NCBI RefSeq assembly: GCF_018070045.1
Contig: NZ_JAGPYK010000004.1
Location: forward strand, 304,772-368,771
From: Micromonospora sp. U21
GTDB lineage: Bacteria; Actinomycetota; Actinomycetes; Mycobacteriales; Micromonosporaceae
Direction: 5' to 3'
DNA: 64,000 nt
Numbering within the stretch: the stretch's first letter is position 1; every line of letters starts with the position of its first letter. Positions 35,834 to 45,065 of the stretch are shown piece after piece. Both the position numbers and the translations under genes were made by a program. The notes under the pieces are model-generated. The model had not been told where the DNA came from, ran no database searches, and worked only from the letters and a program-made list of their open reading frames with translations.

Positions 35834-37338
35834 CCGGCAGCTGGGATCCGCGACTGATGACCGGCCGGGCGCCGGCCGGGCCGCCACGGCTGCGCAACTT
35901 CGTCGGCGGCGACTTCGTCGACGGCGGGCCGACGTTCACCAAGGTCAGCCCGGTCACCGGTGAGCCGGTCTTCGAGGTCGTCGAGGCGTCGAAGTCCACG
36001 GTGGACGACGCGGTGGCCGCCGCTCGGGCCGCGCTGCGCGGGCCGTGGGGCCGGATGGGGGAGCGGGAGCGCGCCGAGGTGCTGCGCCGGGTCGCCGACG
36101 AGCTGGAACGCCGCTTCGACGACCTGGTCACCGCCGAGGTGGCCGACACCGGCAAGTCCATCGCCCAGGCCCGCACGCTGGACATCCCCCGGGGCGCGGC
36201 GAACTTCCGGGCGTTCGCGGAGATCGTGGCGACCGCGCCCACCGAGTCGTTCACCACGGTCACCCCGACCGGCGGCCGGGCGCTCAACTACGCGGTCCGC
36301 AAGCCGGTCGGCGTGGTCGCGGTGATCGTGCCGTGGAACCTGCCGCTGCTGCTGCTCACCTGGAAGGTGGCTCCCGCTCTGGCCTGCGGCAACGCCGTGG
36401 TGGTCAAGCCCAGCGAGGAGACGCCGGCCTCGGCGACGCTGCTCGCCGAGGTGATGGCCGCCGCCGGCGTACCGGCCGGGGTGTTCAACCTGGTGCACGG
36501 GTTCGGGCCCGACTCGGCCGGCGAGTTCCTCACCCGCCACGCCGGGGTGGACGCGATCACCTTCACCGGCGAGTCGGCCACCGGCGGCGCGATCATGCGG
36601 GCCGCCGCCGACGGGGTCAAGGCGGTGAGCTTCGAGCTGGGCGGCAAGAACGCCGGCCTGGTGTTCGCCGACGCCGACCTGGACGCCGCGGTGGCGGGCT
36701 CGGTGCGCTCCAGCTTCACCAACGGCGGGCAGGTCTGCCTCTGCACCGAACGCATCTACGTGCAGCGTCCGATCTTCGAGGAGTTCACCGCCCGGCTGGC
36801 GAAGCGGGCCGCCGAGCTGGCGTACGGCTGGCCGGCCGACGAGGCCACGGCGACCATGCCGCTGATCTCCCACCAGCACCGGGCCAAGGTGCTCGGCCAC
36901 TATGAGCTGGCCCGCGCCGAGGGCGCCCAGGTGCTCACCGGCGGCGGCACGCCCACCTTCGGTGACGCCCGCGACGGCGGGTCGTACGTGCAGCCGACGG
37001 TGCTCACCGGGCTCGGCGCGGACGCCCGTACCAACCGCGAGGAGATCTTCGGCCCGGTGGTGCACGTCGCGCCGTTCGACACCGAGGACGAGGCGTACGC
37101 GCTGGCCAACGGCACGGAGTACGGGCTGGCGGCGACGGTGTGGACCCGGGACGTGGGCCGCGCGCACCGGGCCGGAGCCCGGCTGGACGCCGGCATCGTC
37201 TGGGTCAACACCTGGTTCCTGCGCGACCTGCGCACCCCGTTCGGCGGGGTGAAGGCATCCGGCATCGGCCGCGAGGGTGGCGTGCACTCGCTGAACTTCT
37301 ACTCCGAACTCACCAACGTCTGCGTGGACCTGTCGTGA
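35830..37338 (+). CDS. nbaE: 2-aminomuconate-6-semialdehyde dehydrogenase (NbaE/AmnC-like)
   Basis: A 502-residue NAD-dependent aldehyde dehydrogenase. The catalytic Cys is in GGQVCLCTERI, an arrangement seen in aminomuconate- and hydroxymuconate-semialdehyde dehydrogenases; the general-base Glu is in FELGGKNAGLVF, with NAD-site PWNLPLLLLTWK and FTGESATGG. It oxidises 2-aminomuconate semialdehyde, made by the ACMSD at the other end of the operon, to 2-aminomuconate. ATG 35830 overlaps the kmo stop as ATGA. Symbols of this group follow the P. fluorescens KU-7 nba genes as I recall them. Confidence 0.9.
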   Translation: MTGSWDPRLMTGRAPAGPPRLRNFVGGDFVDGGPTFTKVSPVTGEPVFEVVEASKSTVDDAVAAARAALRGPWGRMGERERAEVLRRVADELERRFDDLVTAEVADTGKSIAQARTLDIPRGAANFRAFAEIVATAPTESFTTVTPTGGRALNYAVRKPVGVVAVIVPWNLPLLLLTWKVAPALACGNAVVVKPSEETPASATLLAEVMAAAGVPAGVFNLVHGFGPDSAGEFLTRHAGVDAITFTGESATGGAIMRAAADGVKAVSFELGGKNAGLVFADADLDAAVAGSVRSSFTNGGQVCLCTERIYVQRPIFEEFTARLAKRAAELAYGWPADEATATMPLISHQHRAKVLGHYELARAEGAQVLTGGGTPTFGDARDGGSYVQPTVLTGLGADARTNREEIFGPVVHVAPFDTEDEAYALANGTEYGLAATVWTRDVGRAHRAGARLDAGIVWVNTWFLRDLRTPFGGVKASGIGREGGVHSLNFYSELTNVCVDLS

Positions 37339-37361
37339 GCGCGCCGCAGCGAGGAGCGGGC

Positions 37362-38156
37362 ATGAAAGCTGACATCGAGGCCGCGAACCGGGAGCTGGCC
37401 GAGGCCCGCACCACCGGCAGGCCGTGCCCACCGCTGCGCGGCCGGCTGCTGGCGGAGGGCGACGTCGAGTCGGCGTACCGCGTGCAGCAGCTCCAGTCGC
37501 GGGCCTGGCAGGGCCGCGGCGAGCGCCGGGTCGGCGCGAAGATCGGGCTGACCTCCCGGGCGGTGCAGGAGAGCTTCGGGGTCTTCCAGCCGGACTTCGG
37601 CATGCTCACCGACGCGATGGCCGTCGCCGACGGGGCCGAGGTGGCCATCGACCGGCTGCTCCAGCCGCGGGTCGAGGCGGAGATCGCGTTCGTGCTCGGC
37701 AAGGACCTGCCGGACCCACGGATCACCACGGTCGACCTGGTCCGTGCCGTCGACCACGTGCTGCCGGCGATCGAGATCGTCGACTCGCGGATCGCCGCCT
37801 GGGACATCTCCATCGTGGACACCGTCGCCGACAACGCCTCCAGCGGCCTCTTCGTGCTCGGCACCACGCCGCGCCGGCTCGCCGACGTCGACCTGCGGCT
37901 CTGCGGGATGGTGCTGGAGCACGCCGGTGAGCCGGTGTCGGTGGGTGCCGGCGCGGCCTGTCTGGGCAATCCGCTGCACGCCCTGCACTGGCTGGCCGGG
38001 ACGATGGCCCGTGCGGGTGATCCGCTGCGCGCCGGGGACGTGGTGCTCTCCGGGGCGCTCGGCCCGATGGTGCCGGTCACCCCCGGCGCCGCATACGAGG
38101 CGCGGATCTCCGGGCTCGGCTCGGTGCGGACCTGCTTCTCGACGGAGGGCCAGTGA
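37362..38156 (+). CDS. nbaH: 2-oxopent-4-enoate hydratase (2-keto-4-pentenoate hydratase family)
   Basis: A 264-residue member of the MhpD/fumarylacetoacetase-like superfamily: RRVGAKIGLTSRAVQESFGV, EAEIAFVLGKDLPD, AIEIVDSRIAAWDISIVDTVADNAS. In this operon it should hydrate 2-oxopent-4-enoate to 4-hydroxy-2-oxovalerate. A second superfamily member lies at 40214 and is taken to be the decarboxylase; the two assignments rest mainly on gene order. ATG 37362 follows GCGAGGAGCGGGC, a clear ribosome-binding site, while GTG 37335 would overlap the upstream stop but has none. Confidence 0.85.
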   Translation: MKADIEAANRELAEARTTGRPCPPLRGRLLAEGDVESAYRVQQLQSRAWQGRGERRVGAKIGLTSRAVQESFGVFQPDFGMLTDAMAVADGAEVAIDRLLQPRVEAEIAFVLGKDLPDPRITTVDLVRAVDHVLPAIEIVDSRIAAWDISIVDTVADNASSGLFVLGTTPRRLADVDLRLCGMVLEHAGEPVSVGAGAACLGNPLHALHWLAGTMARAGDPLRAGDVVLSGALGPMVPVTPGAAYEARISGLGSVRTCFSTEGQ

Positions 38157-38217
38157 GGGCGAGGAGTGAGTCGGTCTTGCGAGCCCCGCAGTCGCGAACG
38201 AAAGGAGGAACAGCCTC

Positions 38218-39147
38218 ATGACGGTCGGCGTGGCGGTGCTCGGTTCCGGCAACATCGGCACCGACCTGATGATCAAGGTGCTGCGGCTCAGCGACAGCCT
38301 GCGGATGGTGGCGATGGCCGGCATCGACCCGGCCTCCGACGGCCTGGCCCGGGCCCGCCGGCTCGGCGTGGCCACCACCGCCGAGGGTGTGGACGGGCTG
38401 GTCGCGATGCCGGAGTTCGCCGACGTCGAGCTGGTCTTCGACGCCACGTCGGCCGGCGCGCACCGACGCCACGACGAGGTGCTGCGCGCGCACGGCCGCA
38501 CGGTGGTCGACCTGACCCCCGCCGCGCTCGGCCCGTACGTGGTGCCACCGGTCAACCTGGACGAACACCTGCACGAGCCGAACGTGAACATGGTGACCTG
38601 CGGCGGGCAGGCGACCGTGCCGATCGTCGCCGCGGTGCGCCGGGTCACCCCGGTGGCGTACGGGGAGATCGTCGCCTCGATCGCCTCCCGCTCGGCCGGG
38701 CCGGGCACCCGGGCCAACATCGACGAGTTCACCGAGACCACGGCGCGGGCCATCGAGGTGGTCGGCGGCGCCGAACAGGGCAAGGCGATCATCGTGCTGA
38801 ACCCGGCGGACCCGCCGCTGCTGATGCGCGACACCGTCTACTGCCTCTGCCCGGACGCCGACGCCGACACCGCCGCCATCGCCGCCTCGGTGGCGGACAT
38901 GGTGGCGACGGTGCAGGAGTACGTCCCCGGCTACCGACTCAAGCAGGACGTGCAGTTCGACCGGGTCGAGGCGTACCTGCCGACGCTCGGGCGGCAGCTC
39001 ACCGCGTTGCAGGTGTCGGTCTTCCTGGAGGTCTCCGGTGCCGGGCACTACCTGCCGGCGTACGCCGGCAACCTGGACATCATGACCTCCGCCGCGCTGC
39101 GCACCGCGGAGCGGCTGGTCGCGCTGCGTGAGGTGATCGCCCGATGA
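38218..39147 (+). CDS. nbaJ: Acetaldehyde dehydrogenase (acylating)
   Basis: A 309-residue CoA-acylating acetaldehyde dehydrogenase, turning acetaldehyde from the neighbouring aldolase into acetyl-CoA. It has a Rossmann start [16 protein letters not shown], the nucleophile Cys in [36 protein letters not shown] and [29 protein letters not shown], which are typical of the DmpF/BphJ group. It has its own strong ribosome-binding site (AAAGGAGG) and the largest gap in the operon (61 bases) before it. It should channel acetaldehyde in a complex with the next protein. Confidence 0.94.
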   Translation: MTVGVAVLGSGNIGTDLMIKVLRLSDSLRMVAMAGIDPASDGLARARRLGVATTAEGVDGLVAMPEFADVELVFDATSAGAHRRHDEVLRAHGRTVVDLTPAALGPYVVPPVNLDEHLHEPNVNMVTCGGQATVPIVAAVRRVTPVAYGEIVASIASRSAGPGTRANIDEFTETTARAIEVVGGAEQGKAIIVLNPADPPLLMRDTVYCLCPDADADTAAIAASVADMVATVQEYVPGYRLKQDVQFDRVEAYLPTLGRQLTALQVSVFLEVSGAGHYLPAYAGNLDIMTSAALRTAERLVALREVIAR

Positions 39148-40217
39148 CGGATCTGTACATCCAGGACGTGACGCTGCGCGACGGCATGCACGCCATCGCC
39201 CACCGGTACACCGTCGAGCAGGTGCGCACCATCGCCGCGGCGCTGGACGCCGCCGGGGTGGCCGCGATCGAGGTGGCGCACGGCGACGGGCTCGCCGGCT
39301 CCAGCGTCAACTACGGCCACGGCGCGGCCAGCGACGCCGAGTGGATCTCGGCTGCCGCCGAGGTGCTGACCACGGCGAAGCTGACCACCCTGCTGCTGCC
39401 GGGCATCGGCACCATCGCCGACCTGAAGGCGGCGAAGGCGCTCGGGGTGACCAGCGTCCGCATCGCCACCCACTGCACCGAGGCCGACATCTCCGCCCAG
39501 CACATCTCCTGGGCACGGGAGAACGGCATGGACGTGGCCGGGTTCCTGATGATGTCGCACATGAACGACCCGGCCGGGCTGGCCGGGCAGGCCAAGCTGA
39601 TGGAGTCGTACGGGGCGCACTGCGTCTACGTCACCGACTCCGGTGGCCGGCTGCTGATGTCCGACGTGGCGCAGCGGGTCGACGCGTACCGGCAGGTGCT
39701 GGAGCCGGAGACGCAGATCGGCATCCACGCCCACCACAACCTGTCCCTCGGGGTGGCCAACAGCGTGCTCGCCGTCGAGCACGGCCGGATCACCGGGTCC
39801 GCCCCGGCCGGCGCCGACGCGGCGCACGGCCGGACCGTGCGGGTGGACGCCTCGCTGGCCGGGATGGGCGCCGGCGCCGGCAACGCACCGCTGGAGGTCT
39901 TCGTCGCCGTCGCCGAGCTGCACGGCTGGCGGCACGGCTGCGACGTGTTCGCGCTGATGGACGCCGCCGACGACCTGGTCCGTCCGCTCCAGGACCGGCC
40001 GGTCCAGGTGGACCGGGAGACGCTCTCCCTCGGGTACGCCGGGGTCTACTCCAGCTTCCTGCGGCATGCCGAACGGGCCTCGGCGAAGTACGGCGTCGAC
40101 GTCCGGTCGATCCTGGTCGAGCTGGGTCGGCGCCGGATGGTCGGCGGCCAGGAGGACATGATCGTGGACGTGGCGCTGGATCTGGTGGGTCAGCGTGAGC
40201 AGGAGGTCGCACCATGA
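39144..40217 (+). CDS. nbaI: 4-hydroxy-2-oxovalerate aldolase
   Basis: A 357-residue DmpG/BphI-type aldolase cleaving 4-hydroxy-2-oxovalerate to pyruvate and acetaldehyde. The TIM-barrel N-terminus [15 protein letters not shown] contains the Arg and Asp of the active site, [15 protein letters not shown] the metal-binding His pair, and [12 protein letters not shown] is conserved in the class. ATG 39144 overlaps the dehydrogenase stop (ATGA), the expected arrangement for the aldolase-dehydrogenase complex. Mn is the usual cofactor. Confidence 0.95.
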   Translation: MTDLYIQDVTLRDGMHAIAHRYTVEQVRTIAAALDAAGVAAIEVAHGDGLAGSSVNYGHGAASDAEWISAAAEVLTTAKLTTLLLPGIGTIADLKAAKALGVTSVRIATHCTEADISAQHISWARENGMDVAGFLMMSHMNDPAGLAGQAKLMESYGAHCVYVTDSGGRLLMSDVAQRVDAYRQVLEPETQIGIHAHHNLSLGVANSVLAVEHGRITGSAPAGADAAHGRTVRVDASLAGMGAGAGNAPLEVFVAVAELHGWRHGCDVFALMDAADDLVRPLQDRPVQVDRETLSLGYAGVYSSFLRHAERASAKYGVDVRSILVELGRRRMVGGQEDMIVDVALDLVGQREQEVAP

Positions 40218-40987
40218 TCGGCGTGGACACCGTTGGCGTCGCGGCGAAGCTGGGCACGGCGGCGGACACCGCCACCGCCATTCCGCAGCTCGCCGCCGAG
40301 GTGGGGCTGGACGTGCCGACCGCGTACGGCGTGCAGGCGGCGCTGGTGCAGCGCCGGCTGGACCGGGGCGAGCGGCTGGTCGGGCTGAAGATGGGCCTGA
40401 CCAGCAAGGCGAAGATGGCCCAGGTCGGCGTGGACGAGGTGATCTGGGGGCGGCTCACCGACGCGATGCGGGTGCCCGACGGCGGCGCCGTCGACCCGGC
40501 CGCGTACATCCACCCGCGGGTCGAGCCGGAGGTGGCGTTCCTGCTGGACCGGCTGCCCGAGCCGGGCGAGCCGGTCGGCGACTTCGCCTCGGCGGTCCGC
40601 GCGGTCGCCCCGGCGATCGAGCTCATCGACTCCCGGTACGCCGACTTCCGGTTCTCCCTGCCGGACGTGATCGCCGACAACACCTCGGCCGCCGCGTTCG
40701 TGATCGGGCCGTGGTCGCCGGTGCCGACCGGGCTGGACAACCTCGGCGTGTTGCTGGAGGTCGACGGGCGGGTGGTTCAGGTCGGCTCGACGGCGGCGAT
40801 CCTCGGCGATCCGCGCCGGGCGCTCGACGAGGGCATCCGGCTGGCCGGCCGGCACGGCGTACGCCTGCAGTCCGGGTGGGTCTTCCTGGCCGGCGCCGCC
40901 ACGGCGGCCGTCCCGCTCCGTCCTGGCGTCCATGTCCGCGCGGTCGTGGAGAAGCTCGGCGCGGCGTCGCTGCGGGCTTCCTCATGA
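40214..40987 (+). CDS. nbaG: 4-oxalocrotonate decarboxylase (2-oxo-3-hexenedioate decarboxylase)
   Basis: A 257-residue paralogue of the hydratase at 37362, with [35 protein letters not shown] and [25 protein letters not shown]. By family and position it decarboxylates 2-oxo-3-hexenedioate, formed after deamination of 2-aminomuconate, to 2-oxopent-4-enoate. Decarboxylase and hydratase often act as a complex. Which paralogue performs which step is inferred from the order shared with the nba cluster. ATG 40214 overlaps the aldolase stop (ATGA). Confidence 0.85.
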   Translation: MIGVDTVGVAAKLGTAADTATAIPQLAAEVGLDVPTAYGVQAALVQRRLDRGERLVGLKMGLTSKAKMAQVGVDEVIWGRLTDAMRVPDGGAVDPAAYIHPRVEPEVAFLLDRLPEPGEPVGDFASAVRAVAPAIELIDSRYADFRFSLPDVIADNTSAAAFVIGPWSPVPTGLDNLGVLLEVDGRVVQVGSTAAILGDPRRALDEGIRLAGRHGVRLQSGWVFLAGAATAAVPLRPGVHVRAVVEKLGAASLRASS

Positions 40988-41406
40988 CCGCGCGGGTCGT
41001 GGCCGGAAAGGCCACGCCGCGGGGTGCGTTTCCACACGTCAAGGTCGCGGCCGGGTTCGTCTTCGTCTCCGGTACGTCGTCGCGGCGGGCGGACAACTCG
41101 TTCGCCGGTGTCGAGGTGGACGAGTTCGGGACGACGAACCTCGACGTCCGGGCGCAGACGCGGGCGGTCATCGAGAACGTCCGGGATCTGCTGCGCTCGG
41201 TCGGCGCCGACCTGGCCGACCTCGTCCAGGTGACGTCGTACCTGGTCAACATGAACGACTTCGGTGGTTACAACGAGGTGTGGGCCGAGTTCTTCGACGC
41301 GTCCGGGCCGACCCGTACGACGGTGGCGGTGCACCAGCTGCCGCACCCGCACCTGCTCATCGAGATTCAGGCCGTGGCCCTTCTTCCCTCGGGAGGTCAG
41401 TCGTGA
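40984..41406 (+). CDS. nbaF: 2-aminomuconate deaminase, RidA/YjgF family
   Basis: A 140-residue RidA-fold protein: [52 protein letters not shown] and [17 protein letters not shown]. In RidA-family aminomuconate deaminases the enzyme hydrolyses the enamine of 2-aminomuconate, releasing ammonia. The assignment over a generic RidA rests on its place between the decarboxylase and 3-hydroxyanthranilate dioxygenase genes. It overlaps the previous stop as ATGA and the next start as GTGA. Confidence 0.88.
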   Translation: MTARVVAGKATPRGAFPHVKVAAGFVFVSGTSSRRADNSFAGVEVDEFGTTNLDVRAQTRAVIENVRDLLRSVGADLADLVQVTSYLVNMNDFGGYNEVWAEFFDASGPTRTTVAVHQLPHPHLLIEIQAVALLPSGGQS

Positions 41407-41927
41407 GTGAGATCGCCGAGCCGTTCAGTTTTCCGGGTTGGATCGCGGAGAACCAGCACCTGTTGAAGCCGCCGGTCGGCAACAGGGAGATGTTCCCGGG
41501 CGGGGACGACTTCATCGTCATGGTGGTGGGCGGGCCCAACCAGCGCACCGACTTCCATGTGGACCCGTACGAGGAGTTCTTCTACCAGGTCAAGGGCAAC
41601 ATGCACATCAACCTGATGACCCCCGAGGGGCCGCGTACGGTGCACGTGCGTGAGGGCCAGATGTGGATGCTCCCGCGGAACACCCCGCACTCGCCACAGC
41701 GGCCGGAGGCCGGTTCGATCGGTGTCGTGGTCGAGCGGGTCCGCGAGGAGGGCACGCTGGAGACGTTCCAGTGGTATTGCCCGGAGTGCGGGCACAAGGT
41801 GCACGAGGTCGAGTTGCAGGTCCGGGACATCGCCGCCGACCTGCCGCCGGTGTTCCAGGCGTTCTACGCCGATGAGGCCGCGCGCACCTGCGCCAACTGC
41901 GGCACGCTGCACCCGGGCAAGGGCTGA
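41403..41927 (+). CDS. nbaC: 3-hydroxyanthranilate 3,4-dioxygenase
   Basis: A 174-residue cupin dioxygenase opening the ring of 3-hydroxyanthranilate to 2-amino-3-carboxymuconate semialdehyde. Iron ligands and substrate residues are in [18 protein letters not shown] and [12 protein letters not shown]. The C-terminal rubredoxin-like second metal site (CPECG and CANCG), found in bacterial and fungal but not animal enzymes, is intact. GTG 41403 overlaps the deaminase stop. The product cyclises spontaneously to quinolinate unless removed, and the next gene encodes the decarboxylase that does this. Confidence 0.95.
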   Translation: MSEIAEPFSFPGWIAENQHLLKPPVGNREMFPGGDDFIVMVVGGPNQRTDFHVDPYEEFFYQVKGNMHINLMTPEGPRTVHVREGQMWMLPRNTPHSPQRPEAGSIGVVVERVREEGTLETFQWYCPECGHKVHEVELQVRDIAADLPPVFQAFYADEAARTCANCGTLHPGKG

Positions 41928-42928
41928 TGCCCGCAGGCGTGGTCGACGTGCACACGCACGTCGTACCGAAGGGATGGCCGGACCTCGGTGCCGCGTGCGG
42001 CGGGTCCGGCTGGCCCTGGCTGCGGGTCGACTCCGAGCGGGCCGCGATGATCATGGTGGGGGAGTCGGAGTTCCGCCCGGTCGGCGCCGAGTGCTGGGAC
42101 GCGGCGAGCCGACTGGCCGACATGGACGCGGACGGCGTGGACGTGCAGGTCGTCTCACCGACGCCGGTCTTCTTCAGCTACGACCGCCCGGCCGACCAGG
42201 CGGTGAAGGTCGCCCGGATCTTCAACGACCTGACCCTGGAGGTCACCGCGGGCGGCGGCGACCGGCTGGTGCCGTTCTGCCAGGTGCCGTTGCAGGACCC
42301 GGACGCCGCCTGCGCCGAACTGGACCGCTGCCTGGCCGCCGGGCACGTCGGCGTGGAGATCGGCAACCACGTCGGCGACCGGGACCTGGACGACGCCGGC
42401 GTGGTCACCTTCCTCCAGCACTGCGCCGAGGTGGGCGCGCCGGTCTTCGTCCATCCGTGGGACATGCCGGGCGGTCCCCGGCTGGACCGGTGGATGGCCC
42501 GCTGGCTCACCGGGATGCCCGCCGAGACGCACCTGTCGGTGCTGGCCATGATCCTGGGCGGTGTCTTCGACCGGGTGCCGGAGACGTTGCGGATCTGCTT
42601 CGCGCACGGCGGCGGCAGCTTCCCGTTCTGGCTCGGCCGTGCCGACAACGCCTGGCACCGCCGTGGCGACCTGGTCCGTGGCGCGTCGGCAGCTCCGCCC
42701 AGCAGCTACGTCGACCGGTTCAGCGTCGACTCGGTGGTCTTCGCGCCGCCCGCGCTGCGCCTGCTGGTCGACACCATGGGGGAGGACCGGGTGCTGGTCG
42801 GCAGCGACTACCCGTACCCGTTGGGCGAGCGGCCGGCCGGCGCGGTGGTCCGCGCGGCCGACTTCCTCAGCGCCGACCAGCGCGACAAGCTCTTCGCGAC
42901 CAACGCTCTGCGCTTCCTGCACGGCTGA
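41927..42928 (+). CDS. nbaD: 2-amino-3-carboxymuconate-6-semialdehyde decarboxylase (ACMSD)
   Basis: A 333-residue amidohydrolase-fold decarboxylase: DVHTHVVPKGWPDL (HxH zinc ligands), FVHPWDMPGG (His), CFAHGGGSFPFWLGR and VLVGSDYPYPLGER (Asp). It diverts the ring-cleavage product away from quinolinate/NAD synthesis toward full catabolism. The stop-start TGATG shares one base with the dioxygenase. It is the last gene of the operon; palindromic element C begins 38 bases downstream. Confidence 0.94.
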   Translation: MPAGVVDVHTHVVPKGWPDLGAACGGSGWPWLRVDSERAAMIMVGESEFRPVGAECWDAASRLADMDADGVDVQVVSPTPVFFSYDRPADQAVKVARIFNDLTLEVTAGGGDRLVPFCQVPLQDPDAACAELDRCLAAGHVGVEIGNHVGDRDLDDAGVVTFLQHCAEVGAPVFVHPWDMPGGPRLDRWMARWLTGMPAETHLSVLAMILGGVFDRVPETLRICFAHGGGSFPFWLGRADNAWHRRGDLVRGASAAPPSSYVDRFSVDSVVFAPPALRLLVDTMGEDRVLVGSDYPYPLGERPAGAVVRAADFLSADQRDKLFATNALRFLHG

Positions 42929-43229
42929 GCCCTCCGAGCACGGTGGCGGCCTTCCCAACCACCTCGACAGCCTTTGCTCTGCTTCACTCCACGCAACAGC
43001 GACTGTCCGGATATCGGACGTTCCCTGTTGCGTGCGTTGAAGCAGAGCAAAGGCTGTGTCGGGACTGCCGGTGGTCCGGCCGAAGCGGCGGAGCAATCGA
43101 GGGTGAACCGCAGGCGCGGCGGCGAGGCCGTCACCGAGGCCGCGGCGAGAGGGCGGCCGGCAGCGGCCGGTTGCTGATCGTCGGCGCGTGACGAGTGCAC
43201 CGGGGGCCGGCGGCCGGCAGGATGACGGC
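42929..43229. other. Intergenic region after the tryptophan operon
   Basis: This 301-base gap contains palindromic element C (42967-43057) and then GC-rich sequence without a believable gene. CAGGAT six bases before the amidase ATG could be a leaderless -10 box. The long hairpin of element C may serve as the operon terminator. Confidence 0.5.
42967..43057. repeat. Palindromic element C (91 bp, MITE-like)
   Basis: Two 33-base arms (42967-42999 and 43025-43057) match except for three central bases; the outer 20 bases, which contain CCTTTGCTCTGCTTCA, are perfect. The 25-base loop contains a second small palindrome (GTCCG...CGGAC). It is AT-richer than its surroundings and non-coding. It could fold into a long hairpin or be a non-autonomous mobile element. 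Confidence 0.7.
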
Positions 43230-44693
43230 ATGGCCGACATGCACGACCTGACCGCGTTGGAGCAGGCCGCCGCGGTAGCCCGCGGCGAGCTGTCCAGCGG
43301 GGACCTGGTCGAGCACCACCTGCGCCGGGTGGCGGCGATCGGCGACACCGTGGGCGCGTTCGTCACGGTCACTCCGGAGCTGGCCCGGGAGGCCGCCCGC
43401 GCGGCCGACCTCGTGCCCGCCGAGGCGCGCGGCCCGCTGCACGGCGTACCGACCGCGATCAAGGACCTCACCCTCACCGCCGGGGTCCGCACCACCTTCG
43501 GGTCGGCTGCCTTCGTCGACTTCGTCCCGCCCGTCGACGCCGACGTGGTCCGGTTCATCAAGGCCGCCGGCCTGGTGAGCCTGGGCAAGACGACCACCTC
43601 CGAGCTGGGCTGCTCGCTCTACTCGGAGGGCCGGGTCGCGCCACCGGCCCGCAATCCGTGGCAGCTCGCGTACACCGCCGGCGGGTCTAGCGGCGGCGCG
43701 GCGGCGGCGGTGGCGGCCGGTCTGATCCCGGTCGCCCAGGGCTCCGACGGCGGCGGCTCGCTGCGCATCCCGGCGTCGCTCTGCGGCCTGGTCGGCTACA
43801 AGCCCAGCCGTGGCCTGGTCTCCGGCGGGCCGCTCGGCTCCGGCGCGTTCGGCCTGCCCACCAGCGGGCCGCTCGGACGGACCGTCACCGACGTCGCCGC
43901 GCTGCTCGACGTCATGGCCGTGCCGGTGCCCGGTGAGCCCTACCTGCCGCCAGCCGCGCCGCCCGGCGGTTACCTGGCGGCCGCCCGCCGGGCCGAGCCC
44001 GGCCGGCTGCGGATCGGCCGGTTCACCACCCCGATGCTCGCCGACGAGCCGGTGCACCCCGACTGCGTGGCCGCCGTGGACCGGGCGGCCGCGCTGCTCA
44101 CCGCCGCCGGCCACGAGGTGGTCGAGGTGCCGGCGCCGCTCGGGCCGGAGGCGTGGCCGCTGTTCGAAGTCATCTGGTACGTGCTGGCGCTGGCCCCGGT
44201 GCCGCCGCAGCGGGAGTCGGAGCTGCTGCCTCTGACCCGACTGCTGCGGGCCCGGGGTGCCGAGGTCTCCGCCGGCACCCTGGCCGCCACCCTCGGCGAG
44301 TTGCAGGCCCAGGTCCGCCTGGGCACCCACCGTACCGCCGGCGTTGACCTGCTGCTCTGTCCCACTCTGGCCGCACCGCAGGCACCCGTCGGCTGGTTCA
44401 CCGCGGACGGTGACCCGGCCGCCGATTTCGACCGGCAACGCCGGTTTTCGCCCTACTGCGCCATCTTCAACGTCACCGGCGATCCCTCGGTGTCCCTGCC
44501 GCTGGGCACGACCACCGACGGGCTGCCCGTCGGGGTGCTGCTCACCGGTCGGTACGGCGACGACGCCCGGCTCATCGCGGCCGCTGCGCAACTGGAAAGC
44601 TGGAGTGACGGATGGGATCGGCACCCCGCAATCTGGCGGGCCGTCGACTCCGCTAACGTGAATGGCGACGGAGTCGGCCGGTCGCCATCATGA
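43230..44693 (+). CDS. Amidase-signature family hydrolase
   Basis: A 487-residue amidase with the Ser-cisSer-Lys triad: Lys78 in [14 protein letters not shown], Ser153/154 in [16 protein letters not shown] and the nucleophile Ser177 in [14 protein letters not shown]. The substrate is unknown for this very broad family. It follows the tryptophan operon by 301 bases on the same strand, and that operon lacks a recognisable kynurenine formamidase, so formyl-amide hydrolysis is a testable idea but not supported by specific motifs. ATG 43230 was chosen over GTG 43188 because of a CAGGAT box just upstream; ATG 43239 is also possible. Confidence 0.85.
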   Translation: MADMHDLTALEQAAAVARGELSSGDLVEHHLRRVAAIGDTVGAFVTVTPELAREAARAADLVPAEARGPLHGVPTAIKDLTLTAGVRTTFGSAAFVDFVPPVDADVVRFIKAAGLVSLGKTTTSELGCSLYSEGRVAPPARNPWQLAYTAGGSSGGAAAAVAAGLIPVAQGSDGGGSLRIPASLCGLVGYKPSRGLVSGGPLGSGAFGLPTSGPLGRTVTDVAALLDVMAVPVPGEPYLPPAAPPGGYLAAARRAEPGRLRIGRFTTPMLADEPVHPDCVAAVDRAAALLTAAGHEVVEVPAPLGPEAWPLFEVIWYVLALAPVPPQRESELLPLTRLLRARGAEVSAGTLAATLGELQAQVRLGTHRTAGVDLLLCPTLAAPQAPVGWFTADGDPAADFDRQRRFSPYCAIFNVTGDPSVSLPLGTTTDGLPVGVLLTGRYGDDARLIAAAAQLESWSDGWDRHPAIWRAVDSANVNGDGVGRSPS

Positions 44694-44747
44694 TCGTTCA
44701 ACCGACCCGGTTGTTCGAGGTCCTTCTTCCGCCTGGGGGCGTTGGGA

Positions 44748-45065
44748 TTGTCTGTTACCGAGACGTTGCTGGTCTTCGTCGGCATCCCGGTGGCCGCGGT
44801 GCTGGTGATCGCCGGCCTGGCGTACGCCGGTAGCCGCGCCGGTGGTACCGCCGGCGGTGGTGGTGGCTCCAAGCGCTACCGGCCCGGCCGGCCCTTCGAC
44901 TTCACTCCGGTCTGGTTCCTGGGCCGCCCGGAGCAGCTGGCCGACTCGGCCGGCACCGCGCTGGCGGCGGGCGCGCAGGCGCCCGCGCTGACCAGCCACA
45001 AGCTTGAGCAGGCCAGCGTTGAGGCGCCGGCCGGTGGAACCGGAGGCGCAAGTGACCGTTGGTGA
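44748..45065 (+). CDS. Small membrane protein, probable aa3-oxidase subunit CtaJ-like
   Basis: A 105-residue protein: one N-terminal helix (TLLVFVGIPVAAVLVIAGLA), a Gly-rich hinge, then a polar segment GSKRYRPGRPFDFTPVWFLG. Size, topology and position next to a DUF5130 gene resemble CtaJ, an accessory subunit of mycobacterial cytochrome aa3 oxidase. I recall that the mycobacterial gene sits in the same place between the HNH and DUF5130 genes. The TTG at 44748 follows GGGGGC by eight bases; TTG 44742 is an alternative. It overlaps the next gene by 14 bases. Confidence 0.6.
   Translation: MSVTETLLVFVGIPVAAVLVIAGLAYAGSRAGGTAGGGGGSKRYRPGRPFDFTPVWFLGRPEQLADSAGTALAAGAQAPALTSHKLEQASVEAPAGGTGGASDRW

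Noticed and set aside
35830..42928. Interpretation as a meta-cleavage pathway for phenol/catechol (dmp/bph type)
   Set aside because: No catechol 2,3-dioxygenase or ring hydroxylase is present; 3-hydroxyanthranilate dioxygenase, ACMSD and a RidA deaminase point to the aminomuconate route.
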